Assembly: GCA_035489755.1 (NCBI GenBank)
Contig: DATGZK010000018.1
Coordinates: forward strand, 1-64,000
Source: UBA9160 sp035489755
Lineage (GTDB): Bacteria > Myxococcota_A > UBA9160
Direction of reading: 5' to 3'
DNA length: 64,000 bases
Part shown: in pieces, positions 25,788-35,400 of the stretch
Numbering within the stretch: the stretch's first letter is position 1
Layout: the number at the start of each line of letters is the position of its first letter
The notes under the pieces: generated by a model
The model's database searches: none
The model's input: the letters and a program-made list of their open reading frames with translations, nothing else
What the model was told of the DNA's origin: nothing
Translations under genes and position numbers: made by a program

Positions 25788-27566
25788 CTACGCCTCGCGC
25801 CCCCGCTCCTGCAAGTGCTTGGCCTTCTCGTCGTCCACGCAATCGCTGTGGCAGGCCGCCTTGACGCCAGCCTTTGCGCTCATCTGCTGCCGGATCTTGC
25901 TCGCGAGGCGATGAATCTGTTCGGGAGCGAGCACACCGCGCTTTTCGAGGATCTCACGCTGCACGCCGGTCAGGGCGGCCGTCACCTTCGGCTTCTCCCA
26001 GGCATAGGACTCCGCTTTTCCACTCGCGAACTCTGCGATCTCCTTGCTAATGCGCACCGAACACCAGTCGTGACCGCACATCGCGCAGAAGTCCGTGTCG
26101 ACGTCGAGATCTTCGTCGTGGTAGGCGCGCGCGAGGTCAGGGTCGAACGAAAGCTCGAAGTGTTTTTCCCAGTTAAGAGCGGCCCGAGCCTTGGTGAGTT
26201 CGTCATCGCGATCTCGCGCGCCCGGGATGCCGAGGGCCACGTCGGCGGCGTGGGCCGCAATCTTGTACGCGATGCAGCCCTGCTTCACGTCATCTTTCTT
26301 GGGCAGCCCGAGGTGCTCCTTCGGCGTCACGTAACACAGCATGGACGCGCCGTGGTACGCCGCAGCGGTGGCGCCGATACAGCTCGTAATGTGGTCATAG
26401 CCGGGAAAGATGTCGGTCACGAGCGGCCCGAGGACGTAGAACGGGGCGCCATGACAGAGCTGGCGCTCGAGCTTCATGTTGTATTCGATCTGATCGAAGG
26501 GCACGTGCCCCGGCCCCTCCACCATGACCTGGACCCCGTGGCGCCAGGCACGCTCCGTGAGTTCGCCGAGGGTCGCGAGCTCGCGCAGCTGCGCCTCATC
26601 GGTGGCGTCGGCGAGCCCGCCCGGGCGCAGACCGTCGCCAATCGAGAACGTGACGTCGTGGCGGCGCATGAGCTCGCAGATCTCGTCCCACAGCTCGTAC
26701 ATCAGGTTCTGGCGCTGGTGGACGAGCATCCACTTGGCAAGCAGCGACCCCCCGCGCGAGACGATGCCGATGAGGCGCCGCTGGATGAATGGCAGGTGCT
26801 CGCGCAGCACGCCGGCATGAATGGTGAAATAGTCGACACCCTGGCGCGCCTGATGGGCCAGCGCGTCCAGCACCGTCTTGGCATCGAGCTCTTCGATCTT
26901 GCGGCCGATGATCATGGAGTAGATGGGCACGGTCCCGATGGGAACGGTGGCGTTTTGCAAGATCGCCTCACGCGTCGCGTCGAGATCTCCGCCAGTGGAT
27001 AGATCCATCACCGTGTCGGCGCCCCACTGCTCGGCCCAGCGCAGCTTCTCCACCTCCTCATCGCAAGAGCTCGCGACCGGGGATGCACCCATGTTTGCGT
27101 TCACCTTGGTTCGACTCGCGCGGCCGATGCACATCGGGTCGAGTCGATAGCCGAGGTGGGTTTTGTTCGCGGGGATCACCATGCGACCGGCCGCGACTTC
27201 GTCTCGCACCATCTCCGGCGTGAGGTGAGGCTCTCGTTCGGCAACGCGCCTCATCTGCGGAGTGATCTCGCCAAGACGCGCGAACTCGAGCTGGGTGATG
27301 GGCCAAAAGCCTGGGGGAGCGAGCCACCTTCTCCCGCCGCTCTCCGGGGCCAGCGTCCAATCCGCCGGCATGAAGTCCCACGCGGTTTTCTTCGACGGCT
27401 GTGGCATCCCGGGTGTATCGGGCGAGCTGAAGCTGTAGGGGCCGCCCGCCTGCCAGCGCAGCGCAAAGCTTCCGGGGGTCGTGCCTTGCTGTGTGCTCGA
27501 CGGGTTGCCGCCGACGGGCGGTAGCGTGTACGGCTTCTCGTGGGTCGATCCGTGGTTTTGGTGCAT
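25788..27566 (-). CDS. thiC: Phosphomethylpyrimidine synthase
   Basis: The 592-residue radical-SAM enzyme converts aminoimidazole ribotide to HMP phosphate for thiamine synthesis. The core includes TKVNANMGAS, EEVEKLRWAEQWGADTVMDL, VNYFTIHAG-like VDYFTIHAGV, VMVEGPGHVPFDQIEYN and GYDHITSCIGA. The non-canonical Fe-S motif CxxCxxxxC is CAMCGHDWC near the C-terminus. ATG 27566 follows GAGGAG; the first 60 residues are a poorly conserved extension. A TPP riboswitch lies in its leader, so expression falls when thiamine pyrophosphate is abundant. It is monocistronic or weakly linked to the downstream kinase. Confidence 0.97.
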   Translation of the reverse strand: MHQNHGSTHEKPYTLPPVGGNPSSTQQGTTPGSFALRWQAGGPYSFSSPDTPGMPQPSKKTAWDFMPADWTLAPESGGRRWLAPPGFWPITQLEFARLGEITPQMRRVAEREPHLTPEMVRDEVAAGRMVIPANKTHLGYRLDPMCIGRASRTKVNANMGASPVASSCDEEVEKLRWAEQWGADTVMDLSTGGDLDATREAILQNATVPIGTVPIYSMIIGRKIEELDAKTVLDALAHQARQGVDYFTIHAGVLREHLPFIQRRLIGIVSRGGSLLAKWMLVHQRQNLMYELWDEICELMRRHDVTFSIGDGLRPGGLADATDEAQLRELATLGELTERAWRHGVQVMVEGPGHVPFDQIEYNMKLERQLCHGAPFYVLGPLVTDIFPGYDHITSCIGATAAAYHGASMLCYVTPKEHLGLPKKDDVKQGCIAYKIAAHAADVALGIPGARDRDDELTKARAALNWEKHFELSFDPDLARAYHDEDLDVDTDFCAMCGHDWCSVRISKEIAEFASGKAESYAWEKPKVTAALTGVQREILEKRGVLAPEQIHRLASKIRQQMSAKAGVKAACHSDCVDDEKAKHLQERGREA

Positions 27567-27613
27567 GGGGCCGCGCTCCTCGGGTTCGAAGGACGCGGAT
27601 CCCTAGTGGTGGG

Positions 27614-27632
27614 CGGGAGTCGCTTGCTCCCG
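27614..27632 (-). promoter_or_regulatory. Hairpin between riboswitch and thiC
   Basis: CGGGAG and CTCCCG form a perfect 6-bp stem with a 7-base loop just after the riboswitch aptamer. It could be part of the expression platform. No U-tract follows, so control at translation level or by Rho seems more likely than intrinsic termination. Confidence 0.45.
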
Positions 27633-27636
27633 GAAG

Positions 27637-27735
27637 CCTTCCCTACGCTCGCATGAACGAGTTCAGGTTCGGAGGGTCTCATCTCAGACCCGGCCCGCTG
27701 CTTTCTTTCAGCCGGCCCGGCCACCCCTAGGCTCC
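27637..27735 (-). promoter_or_regulatory. TPP riboswitch (THI element)
   Basis: The minus strand reads GGGGTG near 27727, then CTGAGA, ACCC, GAACCTGA, and finally GCGTAGGGAA near 27640, in the order and spacing of the thiamine-pyrophosphate aptamer. The variable arm between GAACCTGA and CGTAGGGAA can pair (ACTCGTTCATGCGAG). It sits about 70 bp before thiC, the classic target. Binding of TPP would repress thiC. Confidence 0.96.
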
Positions 27736-28054
27736 GCTCGATAGTGCGACGCTACCACGCGCCCGGCGTCGGAACAACGCGCCAGCCGGGGCTCTGCGGA
27801 CTTTGTGGTAGCTGCCCGGGGGGACGCGCTCCCGACGGGCAATCGGATCGAACGGGAGGATCGGGCGTCCCCTCCTCGGGCGAATCGCCCTCGCTGCAGC
27901 CTACGCGAGCAATCCGGGCGGCGCGGCGAGGCACGCGCGGTCCAACACTCTCGAGCGACGTCATCGCCACGCACCTCGCGTCCGCTTCACCTGCGCCTTC
28001 ACCCGCACGGAGTCCTCAAGGCTTGCCCGGATGGCGTGCGCTACGGTCGCGGCG
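27736..28054. other. Intergenic region between thiC leader and lipoprotein gene
   Basis: This 319-bp gap lies between divergent units and must hold the thiC promoter (minus) and that of the 28055 operon (plus). It is GC-rich with no clear -10/-35 pair and no protein-like frame that I trust. Confidence 0.4.
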
Positions 28055-28645
28055 ATGCGCGCTGCCTCCTGCCTCTTTCTCCTTCTCGCCCTCGCCCTCG
28101 TCCTCGGCTGCGACCGGAAGATTGAGCCGTACGTGCCGGGTGAAGAACCTGCCGCTCCGGACCTCTCGAGGATTTTTCCGCGGGGCGCGGAACAGGCGAA
28201 GCAGGAGGAGGAAGACGCCACGAAAGCGGGGGGCCGCGCGAGCGCTGCAGCCTCCGGTCCGATGACAGGGGCTCCCCCCGGCGCGGCCGCAGAGCGGGGC
28301 ACCTTGGGTCCGCCGATCCGCGGCACGGTCAAGATCGCACCCGAGCTCGTGGCGCGTGCGCCCAAAGGAGCTGTTCTCTTCCTGATCGCGCGCCGCGGCA
28401 CCTCCGGTCCGCCCACGGCGGTAAAACGCATCCCCAACCCCACCTTTCCCCTGCAGTTCGAGCTCGGCCCTGAAGACCGGATGATCCAAGAGATGCCGTG
28501 GAACGGTCCGCTCCAACTCACCGCCCGGCTGGACAGCGACGGCAATGCCACCACGCGTTCGCCTGGCGACCTGCAAGGCGCGGCTCCCGGCCCCGCGAAC
28601 CCGGGTGACGCGCAAGTCAGCATCGTGCTTGACGAGGTGCTCTAG
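28055..28645 (+). CDS. Lipoprotein with CycH/NrfG C-terminal-like domain
   Basis: The 196-residue protein has a lipoprotein signal ending LVLGC (Cys about residue 19) and a charged/low-complexity linker. Residues about 90-196 are similar to the Ig-like C-terminal domain of the cytochrome c biogenesis factor CycH/CcmI (IRGTVKIAPELV, AVLFLIARR, FPLQFELGPEDRM, TARLDSDGNATTRSPGDLQG). No TPR part is present. A role in cytochrome maturation is only suggested by this similarity. ATG 28055 is chosen for the signal peptide. It is the first of four closely spaced genes. Confidence 0.78.
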   Translation: MRAASCLFLLLALALVLGCDRKIEPYVPGEEPAAPDLSRIFPRGAEQAKQEEEDATKAGGRASAAASGPMTGAPPGAAAERGTLGPPIRGTVKIAPELVARAPKGAVLFLIARRGTSGPPTAVKRIPNPTFPLQFELGPEDRMIQEMPWNGPLQLTARLDSDGNATTRSPGDLQGAAPGPANPGDAQVSIVLDEVL

Positions 28646-28647
28646 GC

Positions 28648-29196
28648 TTGCCCCGTCCTTGGGAGGAACTCGAGACCGAGGCGCTTGAGGACTGCAAAGT
28701 CTTTCGGGTCAGTCGCACGCTTTTCCGTTCGCCGCGCACGGGCGAGATTTATCCCTTCTTCCGCATCGATGCTTCCGAGTGGGTGAATGTCGTCGCGCTC
28801 ACGAGCGATGACGAGTTTGTGATGGTGCGACAATGGCGTCATGGCGCGCGCCAGCTCACGCTGGAGATCCCGGGCGGGATCGTCGATCCAGGGGAAACAC
28901 CGGCACAGGCCGCCGCACGCGAGCTGCTCGAGGAAACGGGCTACCGCGCCCCCGAAGTTCTGCCGATCGGCGCCCTCAACCCGAACCCTGCACTGTTCGG
29001 CAACGGGGTGCACACGTTCCTCGCGCGTGGTGCGCAGCGCGTGGCGGAGATCCGCAACGCTGGCGCCGAAGAGACGGCGGTCGAGCTGTTGCCCGTGCGT
29101 GAGCTTGAGGCACGGCTTGCGGATGGAACCATTCGACACGCTTTGGTGGTGGCAGGCCTTTACCTCTACCAGATCACGCACGGGCACAAGGGGTAG
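28648..29196 (+). CDS. Nudix hydrolase
   Basis: The 182-residue protein has the Nudix box GGIVDPGETPAQAAARELLEETGY in full (residues about 73-96), giving the REUxEExGU metal site. VNVVALTSDDEFVMVRQWRHG before it is typical of the ADP-ribose pyrophosphatase branch. The substrate may be ADP-ribose or another nucleoside diphosphate derivative. It starts with TTG 28648, 2 bp after the preceding stop, with GAGGTG upstream. The next gene begins 2 bp after its stop, so this is an operon. Confidence 0.9.
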   Translation: MPRPWEELETEALEDCKVFRVSRTLFRSPRTGEIYPFFRIDASEWVNVVALTSDDEFVMVRQWRHGARQLTLEIPGGIVDPGETPAQAAARELLEETGYRAPEVLPIGALNPNPALFGNGVHTFLARGAQRVAEIRNAGAEETAVELLPVRELEARLADGTIRHALVVAGLYLYQITHGHKG

Positions 29197-29198
29197 TC

Positions 29199-29813
29199 AT
29201 GTCGCTCTTCGAGGGCAGCGAGCGAAAGCGCAAGGAAGCGAAGATGCGGGAGGCCGGGCGGCTTCCGCCCGGGCAGTCCCTCACGGAAAAGTGGCCGGTT
29301 CTCCACTACGGATCGGTTCCGAAAATCGACCTCGCGCGCTGGAACCTGCGTTTTTTCGGGGAAGTCGAGTCTCCCGCCACGTTCTCCTTCGACGCGCTGC
29401 GTGCAATGCCACGCAAAACGCTGTGCAACGACATCCACTGCGTCACAAGCTGGAGCAGGTTCGACTGCCAATGGGACGGGGTCTCTGTCCGCGAGCTGCT
29501 TTCGCAAGTGCGCCCCACAGCGCGGGCCCACTACGTGATGGTGCACGCAGAGCACGGCTTCAGTTCGAATCTTCCGCTCGCCGACCTGCTCGATGAGAGC
29601 GTGCTCCTCGCCTTTGGCATGAACGGTGAGCCCCTCACTCCCGAGCACGGCTGGCCGCTCCGGCTGGTGGTGCCCAAGCTCTACTTCTGGAAGAGCGTAA
29701 AGTGGGTGCGCAGTTTTGAGTTGATGCAGCACGATGCGCCGGGATTCTGGGAGCGCAACGGCTACCACATGCGTGGCAACCCTTGGAACTCAGAGCGCTA
29801 TTCGGATGACTAA
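29199..29813 (+). CDS. Sulfite-oxidase-fold (YedY/MsrP-like) molybdopterin protein, no signal peptide
   Basis: The 204-residue protein is the minimal oxidoreductase molybdopterin-binding domain. The likely Mo-ligand Cys is in CNDIHCVTSWSRFD (about residue 83). The domain is confirmed by NLPLADLLDESVLLAFGMNG and GWPLRLVVPKLYFWKSVKWV. There is no Tat signal, so unlike MsrP/YedY it appears cytoplasmic. It lacks haem or dimerisation domains. The partner and substrate are unknown. It overlaps the next gene by 8 bp. Confidence 0.88.
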   Translation: MSLFEGSERKRKEAKMREAGRLPPGQSLTEKWPVLHYGSVPKIDLARWNLRFFGEVESPATFSFDALRAMPRKTLCNDIHCVTSWSRFDCQWDGVSVRELLSQVRPTARAHYVMVHAEHGFSSNLPLADLLDESVLLAFGMNGEPLTPEHGWPLRLVVPKLYFWKSVKWVRSFELMQHDAPGFWERNGYHMRGNPWNSERYSDD

Positions 29814-31542
29814 ACGGCGCGTGCGGGGCATTGAGCCTTCCTCGGCCATGCGCCCGCGCATGGCGCTTGGCGATTTCCTCGTCGCGTACCTAAAGCGCCA
29901 CGGCGTGACCCATATCTTCGGGCTTCCCGGCGATCTCGTGCTCGGGCTCTTCCACCGGTTCGGTCGTGACCGAGCGCTCGAGATCGTGACCTTCTCCCAC
30001 GAGCCCTCCGTCGGTTTCGCCGCAGACGGCTACGCGAGAAGCACGCGGCGGCTTGGCGTCGTGTGCGTGACCTACGGGGCGGGCGGAAACAACGTCGTGA
30101 ATCCCGTGGCCGGGGCCTATGCCGAGCAGGTCCCGATCCTCGTCGTGTCGGGCGGACCGGGCGAGGCGGAGCAGAAGCTCTCCGGCATCCACCACCAAGC
30201 CAAAGACGTGGAAAGCCAGTGGCGCATCTTCCAGCAGGTGACCTGCGCGGCCCAAATCATTGAGCACCCGGAACGGGCGGCCCTCGAGATCCATGAGGTC
30301 GTGCGCAAGATCGCGATGGAGCGCCGCCCAGGGTATCTCGAGATCCACCGCGATGTCGTCGACGTCGAGATTCCGGTTCCGCGGGAGATCGTGGAGTGGG
30401 ACGGTACGTTTCCGCGGCCGACCTCGGATGCGCGCAAGCTCTCCGAAGCCGTGGCCGACACGATGGCTCGTTTGCGCGCGGCGCGGCGCCCCGTGGTGAT
30501 CGGAGGCCTCGAGCTCTATCGCGCGGCCGCCGAGCGAGACTTTCTGCGGCTCGCCGAGAAACTCGGCGTCGCCGTGGTGACCACGGTGGACGCCAAAGGC
30601 GTCTTTCCGATGGATCATCCGCTCCACATGGGGATTCATGTCGGCCCCTTTAGCCCCCCTGCGATCCAAAAGCGCGTGCGCAACGCCGACCTCGTGCTGG
30701 CGCTCGGCACCTTGCTGACGGACATGAACCTCGGGGCCGCGAAGCCGCAGGTGCGACGCGAAAGATCAGTGTGGGCGCTCGGTGAACGCGTGAACGTGTC
30801 GTTCCATCAGTACACCGACGTCATGCTGCGAGACTTCGTGGTGGCGCTGGCAAAGGAGAGGCTTCCGAGTTTCTCCGAGAGGGTGATCTATCAGGACAAT
30901 CTTGTTCGCGAGAAGTCAAACGGTCGGGAGAAGGCGCGGGGCGACGCAGCTCCCCTGACCAACAACGACCTGTTGCTGGAGGTGAACGATTTTCTGGCCG
31001 CGAACAAGGGCTATCACGTCTTTGCCGAGTCGGGCGACATGCTGTTCGGCGGACTCGAGCTCCGGCTCCACGGCGGTGGACTCTACTTCGCCCAGGGCTA
31101 CTACGCGTCGATGGGTTTCGCGGTGCCAGCGTCGCTCGGCGCGCAGATCGGAACCGGAGTCCGGCCGCTCGTGTTGTGCGGCGATGGCGGTTTCCAGATG
31201 ACGGGCTCCGAGATTTCCCACGCGCCAAAGCGCGGGCTCTCGCCCGTGGTCGTGCTGCTCAACAACTCCGGCTGGCAGATCTTCCGGCCCGTCTCCCCGC
31301 GAGAGGATCTGCTCTCCCTGCCGAACTGGCCCTATGCGGAGCTCGCCCAGGCGTGGGGCGGCGTCGGATTTCGCGCGCAAACGCGGGCCGAACTGCGCGA
31401 GGCCCTGCGCGCCGCCCACGAAGTGCGCGAGTTCGTGCTGATCGAGTGCCGGATTGCCCCGGACGACCTCTCTCCGATCACCCGCCGCTACATCCGCGCA
31501 AGCGCCCGCCGCGCCCGAACGGGGAAGGCTGCAAGACGCTGA
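29806..31542 (+). CDS. ThDP-dependent decarboxylase (pyruvate/indolepyruvate decarboxylase-like)
   Basis: The 578-residue enzyme has all three ThDP-family domains: PYR with the catalytic Glu in TFSHEPSVGFAADGYARS, a His-His pair in SGIHHQAKD as in 2-keto-acid decarboxylases, a central Rossmann-like domain, and PP with GDGGFQMTGSEIS...NNSGWQ (metal/ThDP motif). It probably decarboxylates a 2-keto acid such as indolepyruvate or phenylpyruvate. ATG 29806 overlaps the previous gene by 8 bp; ATG 29848 is an alternative. It depends on the cofactor whose synthesis starts with thiC nearby. Confidence 0.9.
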   Translation: MTKRRVRGIEPSSAMRPRMALGDFLVAYLKRHGVTHIFGLPGDLVLGLFHRFGRDRALEIVTFSHEPSVGFAADGYARSTRRLGVVCVTYGAGGNNVVNPVAGAYAEQVPILVVSGGPGEAEQKLSGIHHQAKDVESQWRIFQQVTCAAQIIEHPERAALEIHEVVRKIAMERRPGYLEIHRDVVDVEIPVPREIVEWDGTFPRPTSDARKLSEAVADTMARLRAARRPVVIGGLELYRAAAERDFLRLAEKLGVAVVTTVDAKGVFPMDHPLHMGIHVGPFSPPAIQKRVRNADLVLALGTLLTDMNLGAAKPQVRRERSVWALGERVNVSFHQYTDVMLRDFVVALAKERLPSFSERVIYQDNLVREKSNGREKARGDAAPLTNNDLLLEVNDFLAANKGYHVFAESGDMLFGGLELRLHGGGLYFAQGYYASMGFAVPASLGAQIGTGVRPLVLCGDGGFQMTGSEISHAPKRGLSPVVVLLNNSGWQIFRPVSPREDLLSLPNWPYAELAQAWGGVGFRAQTRAELREALRAAHEVREFVLIECRIAPDDLSPITRRYIRASARRARTGKAARR

Positions 31543-31644
31543 CCCCGGTGCCCTGCTCCGGGACGCCGGGAACCCTCCCGCCCTCGGCCTTTTCTCAAGC
31601 GAGTAGGCAGTCTGCCGATCCATGAGCGAAGGGGAGGGAACCGA

Positions 31645-32112
31645 ATGGGGTGGCTTGTGCGCACACTCTGTTCGCTAACCCTCACAGCCGCTGGCCTCGC
31701 ATCCACCTCCCAAGTCGGCTCCGCGGAAGAGCCTTCAACGATCTACGTGCTCACAAGACCGGAGATCGTGAGCCTTGGGGTCCGCACTCTGCCCGACGTC
31801 TTGCGCGCGATGCCCGGGATTCGCGTGACCGGTACGGACGAGAGGGTCTTTGCAGTCACCGCCAGCTCTCGGGGCGAGAGCTCGGAAGCTCGCCTTCTCG
31901 TCTTGATCGATGGTCGACAAATCGAGAGGCCCTCTGCGCGTTCGCCTTCTTACGGACAGGCGCCGCTTCTGAGCGAGATCGACCGAATCGAGCTGATCCG
32001 CGGACGCGCTGCTGCACTCTGGGGCAAGAGCGCCTCAAATGGCGTGATCCACATCATCACCACGAAGGCCCGCTATACACAGGGGGTGCTCCGTCCACAC
32101 CGCGGGGGCTAG
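31645..32112 (+). pseudogene. TonB-dependent receptor plug fragment, beta-barrel missing
   Basis: The 155-residue reading has a signal peptide (to about VGSAEE) and a good TonB-receptor plug: LPDVLRAMPGIRVTGTD, LLVLIDGRQIE, LSEIDRIELIRGRAAALWG, NGVIHIITTKA. It then stops at TAG 32110, where real receptors continue for 500 or more residues of barrel. Just before the stop (TQGVLRPHRGG) a shift to the +1 frame gives GCSVHTAGAS, which looks more like the normal start of the barrel. A frameshift plus deletion is therefore likely. It may still be expressed as a plug-only protein. Confidence 0.75.
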
Positions 32113-32402
32113 CTCATTCGATCCGGTCGCTTGCCAAGAGAAGACGCCCGGAGGGGATGTCACGCGCCTTGCGTGCCCGGCGTCGACGCACGTGATTGAA
32201 ATCGCGGGCGCACCCGGCACGTTAAAGCGACGCGACGGCGGCGCGGCCGAGTTTTGGCGGAGGAGCACATGACCTGCGGCCGGTGCGGGGATGGCCAGAG
32301 ATGACACCCGAGAGCGTCTTCCCCACGGCTGCGCGGTGCGACCTGCACGGTCTGCGTCGGAGGCTTGAGCGGCTCGCGCTCTCCCGCTGCCAGGGCAGGA
32401 TC
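32113..32402. other. Gap after the receptor fragment
   Basis: These 290 bp separate the plug fragment from the large membrane protein gene. The +1 frame stays open to 32271, but its sequence does not resemble a TonB barrel beyond a few residues. No other gene is visible. Confidence 0.4.
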
Positions 32403-35400
32403 ATGTCGCTCGTCCGGCTCGCCGCCGCTCTGCTCACGCTTTGCCTCTTGGCGACGCAGGCCATGGCCGAGCCTCTCGCGCCGCGCGATGCGCCCGAGCC
32501 TCTGCGTCCCTGGGTCGGTTGGGTGATGCGCGGCCACGAGAGCGAGCTCTGCCCCGCCTTCGTGGGTGACACGGGACGACACGCCTGTGCGTGGCCCGCA
32601 CGCCTCTTGCTGGAGGCGGATGCCTCGGGCGCGCACTTTAGCCAGGAGTGGCAGGTCTATGCGGACGGCTTCGTGCCGCTTCCTGGGGACGAGAAGACCT
32701 GGCCCCAGGACGTCAAGGTGGATGAGCTGCCCGTCGCGGTCGTGCTCCGCGAGGGAGTGCCCAGTGTGCGGCTTCCGATCGGATCGCATCGCGCGAGCGG
32801 AACCTTCTTGTGGGACGCTCCCCCCGCGCTCCTCGCGCTGCCGCCCGAAATCGGCCTCTTGTCGCTGCGCTTGCGGGGCGAGCCGGTCCCCTTCCCAGCG
32901 CGCGACGACGAGGGTCGCCTGTGGCTCGAGCGCCGCGCCGGTGCGGGAGGCGAGGAGGACAAGATCGAGCTCCATGCCACGCGTCTTGTGGAGGACGAAG
33001 TCCCGCTGGTCGTGGAGACGCGCATCGATCTCCAAGTGGCGGGCAAGAGCCGAGAGCTCACCCTGCCCAGCGCACTCCTCCCGAACCTCCTGCCCATGTC
33101 GCTCGAAAGCGCGCTCCCCGCGCGCATCGAGCAAGACGGGCGTCTTGTGCTCCAAATTCGGCCCGGCCGCTGGCAGGTCACCCTCAAGGCGCGAAGCGAA
33201 GGTCCGACCAACGAACTCACCCTCCCCGTGCCGCCGCAAGTGCCCGCTCCGCCGACACCCAAGAGCGTGGGTCCCGAGGAGGCTTTCGACGCGAGCGAGG
33301 TCTGGGCGTTCTCGGCGCGGCCGGAGCTTCGCCTGGTCGATGTGGCGGGAGGGGTCGCGGTGGATCCGCAGCAGACCCTGCTCCCGACGCAGTGGCGTTC
33401 GTACCCCGCCTATCTCATGCAGCCTGGTGCAACGCTTCGCCTCGTCGAGCGGCGCCGGGGAGATGCCGACCCGGCGCCCGACCAGCTCACCCTCTCGCGC
33501 ACGCTTTGGCTCGATTTTGATGGCGCCGGTTACACCGTGCACGATGTGGTCGGCGGAACGATGACGCGGAGCTGGCGCCTCGAGGTCGGACCGGAGATGA
33601 CGCTCGGGCGCGTCGCCGTCGGCGGGATTGGTCAGCTCGTGACAAAACTGCCCGGCGCACAAACCGTAGGCGTCGAAGTTCGGGAGGCACGACCACAGCT
33701 CGAAGCCGACGCGCGCCTCGAAGGACTCCGTGCGCGCATCCCCGCCGTCGGCTGGCGGTCTGATTTCTCGGAGATCGCCGCCACACTGAATCTCCCCCCG
33801 GGTTGGCGCCTCTTTCATGCCGCAGGGGTGGATGACGCCTCGCCCACGTGGATTGCGAGCTGGAGCCTTTTGGATCTTTTCCTCGTGCTAATTACCGCCC
33901 TCGCGGCTGGACGCCTGTTCGGAAGAACCTCGGGCCTCGTTACCCTCCTTGCCCTCGCGCTCAGCTGGACCGAACCCTCGGCGCCGCATTGGCTGTGGGC
34001 CGCCATCCTCGCCGCGGAGGCGGCGGTCCGTGTCCTTCCCCTCGGCAGAGTCCGCGACGGTGCGCGGCTCCTGCGCCTGGGGCTTCTGGTCGCGCTCGTG
34101 ATCTTTGGGGTTCCGTTCCTCGTGCAGGAGGTGCGTGAGGCCACCTATCCCGGTCTCGAGCCTCCAGAAGCGGGGGCGTCCTCTGCGGCGGAGCCCTCGC
34201 CCGCCACCCTCGAGGCGCCGAGCCCGGAGCAGGCTTACACCGCGTCCGGGGCCGCTGCCCCGATCTCGCCGCGGAAAGCGGCAGTCCTGTCCAGCAGCGC
34301 GCTTCAAAAGACCGCCCAGCGCTGGGCTCCCGATCCGAGCGCATTGATTCCGACGGGGCCGGGCCTGCCGCGCTGGCGCTGGCAGACCGTGACTCTGCGC
34401 TGGCGCGGACCTGTGCAAAGTGCCCAGGAGCTGCAGTTGTGGCTCATCCCTCCTGCGGGCAACTTTGCCCTCGCCTGGCTCCGCGTGGGACTTGTCGCGC
34501 TCCTTGCCGGGGTCCTCCTGCGCGCCGCGGCCCGCGGGAACGGCCCTCTGCCCGGCGCGGCAGCCGGGCCGGGCGAGGGATCCGGAAGGGGCCGGGCCGC
34601 AGGGTCCGCGGCCGTTTCGGCCGCCCTCGCCCTCGCGGCTGCGACGCTGGCTGGTGACGCCCGGGCCGATTACCCGCCTCAGGCCCTTCTCGACTCCCTG
34701 CGCGAGCGGCTCGTCGCGCCTCCGGAGTGTTCGCCGCGCTGTGCCGCGATCCCGCGGCTGCGCGTCGAGGCGGTCCGCGGGACGCTCCGCGCACGGCTTG
34801 AGCTCGAGGTTGCGTTTGAGACGGGTGTACCCCTGCCGGGAAGCGCACGGGGGTGGAGCCCGAGCACGGTGATGGCGGACTCAGCGCCTGCCCGCAGCCT
34901 GTTGCGGGACAGCGCAGGGGTGCTCTGGATTGCGCTCCCGCCCGGCCGACACCAGATCGTGATGGAAGGGCCGCTTCCAGAGCGTGCTGCGGTCGAGATT
35001 CCCCTCCCGCTGCGACCGGCTCGGGTCGAGGCCCCCGAAGATGCGCAGGACGGCTGGCGGGTGGAAGGTATCCACGAGGACGGCGTTCCGGGGGAGAACC
35101 TGCAGCTTGTGCGCACGCGCCGCGCCGACGAGAACGAGCAGGCCGAGGCGCCCCTGCAGCTTCCCCCCTTCGTGCGGATCGAACGCCAGCTCGAGCTCGG
35201 GCTCGAGTGGCAGGTGACGACGCGCGTCGTGCGCGTCGCACCGATGGGTACGGCCATCGTGCTTGCGGTGCCCTTGCTCCCGGGCGAGTCGGTGACGACC
35301 GAGGGAGTCCGCGTCGAGGCCGGCCGGGTGGCCGCGAGTCTTCCCCCCGAGGTCTCGGAGCTCGCATGGAGTTCCGTCCTCGCCCAGGCGGATGTGCTTG

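Noticed and set aside
32160..33818. 552-codon minus-strand frame
   Set aside because: Antisense to the start of the giant membrane protein; no domain is recognisable.
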